Source of the DNA: an uncultured Roseiflexus sp. | Lineage (GTDB): Bacteria > Chloroflexota > Chloroflexia > Chloroflexales > Roseiflexaceae | Direction of reading: 5' to 3' | Assembly: GCA_937935075.1 (NCBI GenBank) | Contig: CALGYB010000041.1 | Location: forward strand, 1-64,000 | Length of the DNA: 64,000 nucleotides | Part shown: positions 61,636-64,000 of the stretch, piece after piece | Position numbering within the stretch: the first letter of the stretch is position 1 | Layout: each line of letters begins with the position of its first letter | Made by a program: the position numbers and the translations under genes | The notes under the pieces: generated by a model | Seen by the model: the letters and a program-made list of their open reading frames with translations, nothing else | Told to the model about the DNA's origin: nothing | The model's database searches: none

Positions 61636-62311
61636 TCATCCTTCCGATGGGATCGGCGGGAAGAACGGGATCCACTCCCGACCTGGAACCAGCGGGACGA
61701 TGCGCGTTTCCTTCGGGTCCATCGCCAGCGTCAACCACGCTGGCTGCGGTCCGTCGAAATACTGCGGCGGCAGAAACGGCAGAAACGTGACCACGGCGGA
61801 GACGACGTGCACATACCCGTCATCTGGCATTGGTACATCTATCCGGGATTGCCAGCACGCTGCGGAGCAGTTGTCCAGGTTCGAGGTGCAGTGTCCGGGT
61901 CATATCCCGCCGATCCAGGGCGGACTCCTGGTAGGGGATCATCGTCGCCGTGATTCGACCGCTGAACTGAAACGAGGTGCGGGAGGGCGGGACGAACGGC
62001 GGCGGGGTGGGATGGAGCGGGATCTGGCGCAGGTCTGCAGCCTGGAGATAGATCGACGACTGCGGGTCGTCCAGGTGCAGGCGCTGCCGGATCTGCGGGT
62101 CGCGCTGCACACGGGGGTCATCCGCTGGCAGCGGCGTAGCGGGCTTCGGCCACGCCTCCGGGGTTTGCAGGACGCGGATGGGCAGCGGTTCTGGCAATTC
62201 CGGCGGCGGTTGGGCGCAGCCCGGCAGGGTCCCGATGATCAGGAGCGTTGCAAGAAAGCATCGGCGGAGCCAGCGGACGCTGCGGTCAGGTTTCGTTCTC
62301 ACGTTTTCCAT
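61636..62311 (-). pseudogene. Lipoprotein gene split by a frameshift
   Basis: From ATG 62311: signal peptide with lipobox TLPGC, then a Pro-rich domain (PPPFVPPSRTSFQFSGRITA, then MIPYQESALDRRD) ending LAIPDRCTNAR at 61820. The sequence continues sensibly in the next frame as VPMPDDGYVHVVSAVVTFLP and on to PFFPPIPSEG, stopping at 61636. Dropping one T after GATAGA (about 61837) joins the two into one protein of about 222 residues. Alternatively, the second part could be a separate gene starting at ATG 61830. No family name can be given. Confidence 0.5.
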
Positions 62312-62513
62312 CGCGTGTGCTGGTAGAGAGAAAGAAGAACGCCGGCGCGCCCAGCACCGGGATCGCCAGTACAACGAGCGTCCACAAGACGCGCTGCGGT
62401 TCAGGCAGATTCTGACGCCTGATCCAAAGGACGGCCAGCACAGCCAGGGTGGGCCATAAGACCAGCACAGCAATATTGATGATCTGGATGATCAAGATGG
62501 CGTCAACTCCCAT
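62286..62513 (-). CDS. PLDc_N-domain two-helix membrane protein
   Basis: 75 residues from ATG 62513. Two membrane helices (about 6-27 and 42-63) with the PLDc_N signature RVLWTLVVLAIPVLGAPAFF in the second. Such domains stand at the N-terminus of cardiolipin synthases or alone as small membrane proteins of unknown role. The 3' end overlaps the start of the lipoprotein gene by 26 bases, implying co-expression. Confidence 0.7.
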   Translation of the reverse strand: MGVDAILIIQIINIAVLVLWPTLAVLAVLWIRRQNLPEPQRVLWTLVVLAIPVLGAPAFFFLSTSTRDGKRENET

Positions 62514-62575
62514 ATGGAAACTCCTTCGCAAGGGTGATGAGGGTTGCACAAAGGCTTCGGCGATGAGACGAAGAT

Positions 62576-63172
62576 CTAGTAAAGCTGGTACGTGAACGTG
62601 CAACTCACGGGCTGCGAGAAGACGGCGATGCCGCCTTCTATAACAAGATAGACATTGATAATGCCACCTCCCGTTACTGAAATGGAGGTTGCTGTTTGAT
62701 TGTGAGCATAACTGTAATCATTAGTGAGATTTACTCCGGTTGTAATACCTGTTAAACCAATACGTGTGTTTAGCACGCTGTCAATCCATCGAAAAGATCC
62801 GGTATAACCGACTCGTATATCTGCCCATGTGTTAAACGTGGCCAAACCTGAATTAACCGAGCAACTCCTGGTTATGACGGTATAGTTAACTGAAGCCTGG
62901 CTGATGAAAGAAGATATATCATCCGGATAGTAGAAATCCTCGTGAGATTTCTGTCTTATCGAGGACAAAAATATGTCCGAACTGACAGGATCTGTGAACT
63001 CCAGAGGCGTGATGCCTTCTGGGACAAGTTCAACAAACTATAGTCCGTATTCTTCGAATATATCCTGGTAGGATAGCAGTGATGGATCTGCGTGAGCGGC
63101 GACATCTTTTACCGCCACAAAGACCATTATCAGTACGAATATCAGCCGCAATAATGTATTGGTAGGTTTCAT
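62576..63172 (-). pseudogene. Secreted protein gene interrupted by an amber codon
   Basis: ATG 63172 begins a clear signal peptide (MKPTNTLLRLIFVLIMVFVA, cleavage about VAAHA). The frame continues DPSLLSYQDIFEEYGL and meets TAG at 63040-63038. In the same frame it goes on FVELVPEGITPLEFTDPVSS through a beta-rich domain (TGSFRWIDSVLNTRIGLTG, ...CTFTYQLY) to the stop at 62576. That makes about 198 codons with a single internal stop. Codon use and GC (visibly lower than neighbours) suggest acquired DNA. Function unknown. Confidence 0.65.
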
Positions 63173-63224
63173 TTCTCACTCCTCTATCGAGTATTGTAAG
63201 CTTTTCAAGCGCCTTCAAAACCAT

Positions 63225-63903
63225 CCGACCTCACTCCGCTAAGTCCAGGCTATCATACTAGACATGATACTCCCTCATTCCAAAAACACCGCTGTTGTCT
63301 GCATCTACTCAACCGCGGTGTACAAGGTCGCCCCTTAGTCGCCTGCTGCTGCGATATGCATAACGGACGCGGGCGTCATGGAGGTGACGTGTGCCACGCT
63401 TACTGACGACCGACGCTTCGCCGCTGTTCTGATGCGTTGAGTCTACCACGCTGGCGACGCACTGTCTATTGGGGAAATACCCTTAATTTCTTTGTCGGCG
63501 CCCACCAGAGGCGCCCCGACGACAATCCGTTCCGAGCGCACAGTAGTGCGCCCTCTTCGCTTCCGCCTCCTTGCGTCGCGTCTTACGCTGAACACCGGGC
63601 GGCGCCACAGTACAACTGTGACAGTGCGATGCACTGTCCCTACCCGCGCCCTGGCGCGCTTCGCGCCCCATGACTTGCGGCGTTGCGACGATGGTGTGGT
63701 GCGCCAGTGCGCGGCGTTGCGGCGCTGCGCCATTGTGGTGCGCTGGTACGCTGCGCTGGTGTTACGGGTGATGCGCCTTCACACTTTTCACCTTCCGCGC
63801 CAAATGCAGGAGAGCGACCGCGATAGTACGCATAGCGCTTTCCATCGTTTTCTGCAATCACACGCTCATACGCCTCAAAGAGGCAAAGACGAGTGCGAGC
63901 GAC
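63225..63903. other. Gene-free stretch with small inverted repeats
   Basis: Nothing convincing is coded. The minus frame around 63790-63880 (FEAYERVIAENDGKRYAYYRG) looks protein-like but lacks a start and a recognisable family. Repeated GCGTTGCG/CGCTGCGC-like words and a GGCGCC...GGCGCC pair occur at 63500-63760. Confidence 0.4.
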
Positions 63904-64000
63904 TCTAAACGAGCTGACAAATGTAGAACTGCACGATCTGTTTGAAAAACTCCGCCTGACTCGCCTCGAGATAGCCTTTGCCGAGGATAAGGCGCTCATC
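63904..64000 (-). CDS. C-terminal end of a gene running off the window
   Basis: The minus frame from the window edge reads DERLILGKGYLEASQAEFFK then QIVQFYICQLV and stops at TAG 63906-63904. Amphipathic, no stop within the 31 visible codons. Only the end is visible, so neither start nor product can be judged. Confidence 0.4.

Noticed and set aside
59513-63172. Amber codon reassignment explaining internal TAGs
   Set aside because: TAG ends intact genes in the same window (GH4, gltB, livF), and the damaged genes also carry frameshifts.

Overview
The window looks like a chromosomal segment of a filamentous anoxygenic phototroph of the Chloroflexota, closest in style to Roseiflexus. This is inferred from gene content and protein style; no search was run. 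The supporting traits are a GC-rich genome, a tandem-domain phosphofructokinase, a MurF-alanine racemase fusion, Uma2-family proteins, and intergenic DNA crowded with dispersed palindromes and short tandem repeats. No rRNA, tRNA, CRISPR array or intact transposase was recognised.

Layout. 1-0.75 kb: hairpin repeats and a dead REP-associated (Y1/IS200-like) transposase fragment. 0.75-12.4 kb: a zinc-ribbon protein, a 2877-residue cyclic beta-glucan synthase-like enzyme and a tail-anchored pseudokinase carrying a DnaJ-type zinc finger. 12.4-18.3 kb: a 46-bp tandem array, a DUF2892 protein, a Uma2 protein, a broken HepT gene, then a minus-strand unit Uma2 / FGGY sugar kinase / PLP-dependent lyase, and a fragment of an amine oxidase. 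18.3-30.2 kb: carbohydrate genes (alpha-L-rhamnosidase translationally coupled to a double-domain PFK, GH4 alpha-galactosidase, galT), a hydrogenase-type maturation protease, a metallophosphoesterase and an MBL-fold hydrolase. Between the GH4 gene and galT lies a compact multi-arm RNA with its own -10 box and terminator. 30.3-37 kb: a minus-strand fatty-acid beta-oxidation operon (SCP2, two acyl-CoA dehydrogenases, FadN-type bifunctional enzyme, thiolase). 38.2-44.3 kb: a branched-chain amino-acid ABC transporter, livJHMGF. 44.3-49 kb: a DUF6174 gene broken by an amber codon, MurF-Alr and a dipeptide epimerase. 49.5-58 kb: ammonium assimilation (glnA, amtB, gltB). 58-64 kb: a propeller lipoprotein followed by a block of secreted or membrane genes on the minus strand, several of which carry frameshifts or stops.

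How it fits together. Fatty acids and branched-chain amino acids feed acyl-CoA oxidation. Rhamnosidase, GH4, GalT and PFK feed sugars into glycolysis. AmtB, GlnA and GltB form the GS/GOGAT route. MurF-Alr and the epimerase serve peptidoglycan synthesis or recycling.

The most unusual features are: (1) a self-contained structured RNA at 28971-29120; (2) hairpins whose loop is conserved while their stems co-vary; (3) degenerate seven-base tandem arrays in at least seven intergenic places, one filling the ribosome-binding position of livF; (4) a pair of acyl-CoA dehydrogenases with complementary losses of active-site motifs; (5) a membrane pseudokinase with four CxxCxGxG repeats; (6) a cluster of freshly decayed exported-protein genes at 59.5-63.2 kb.
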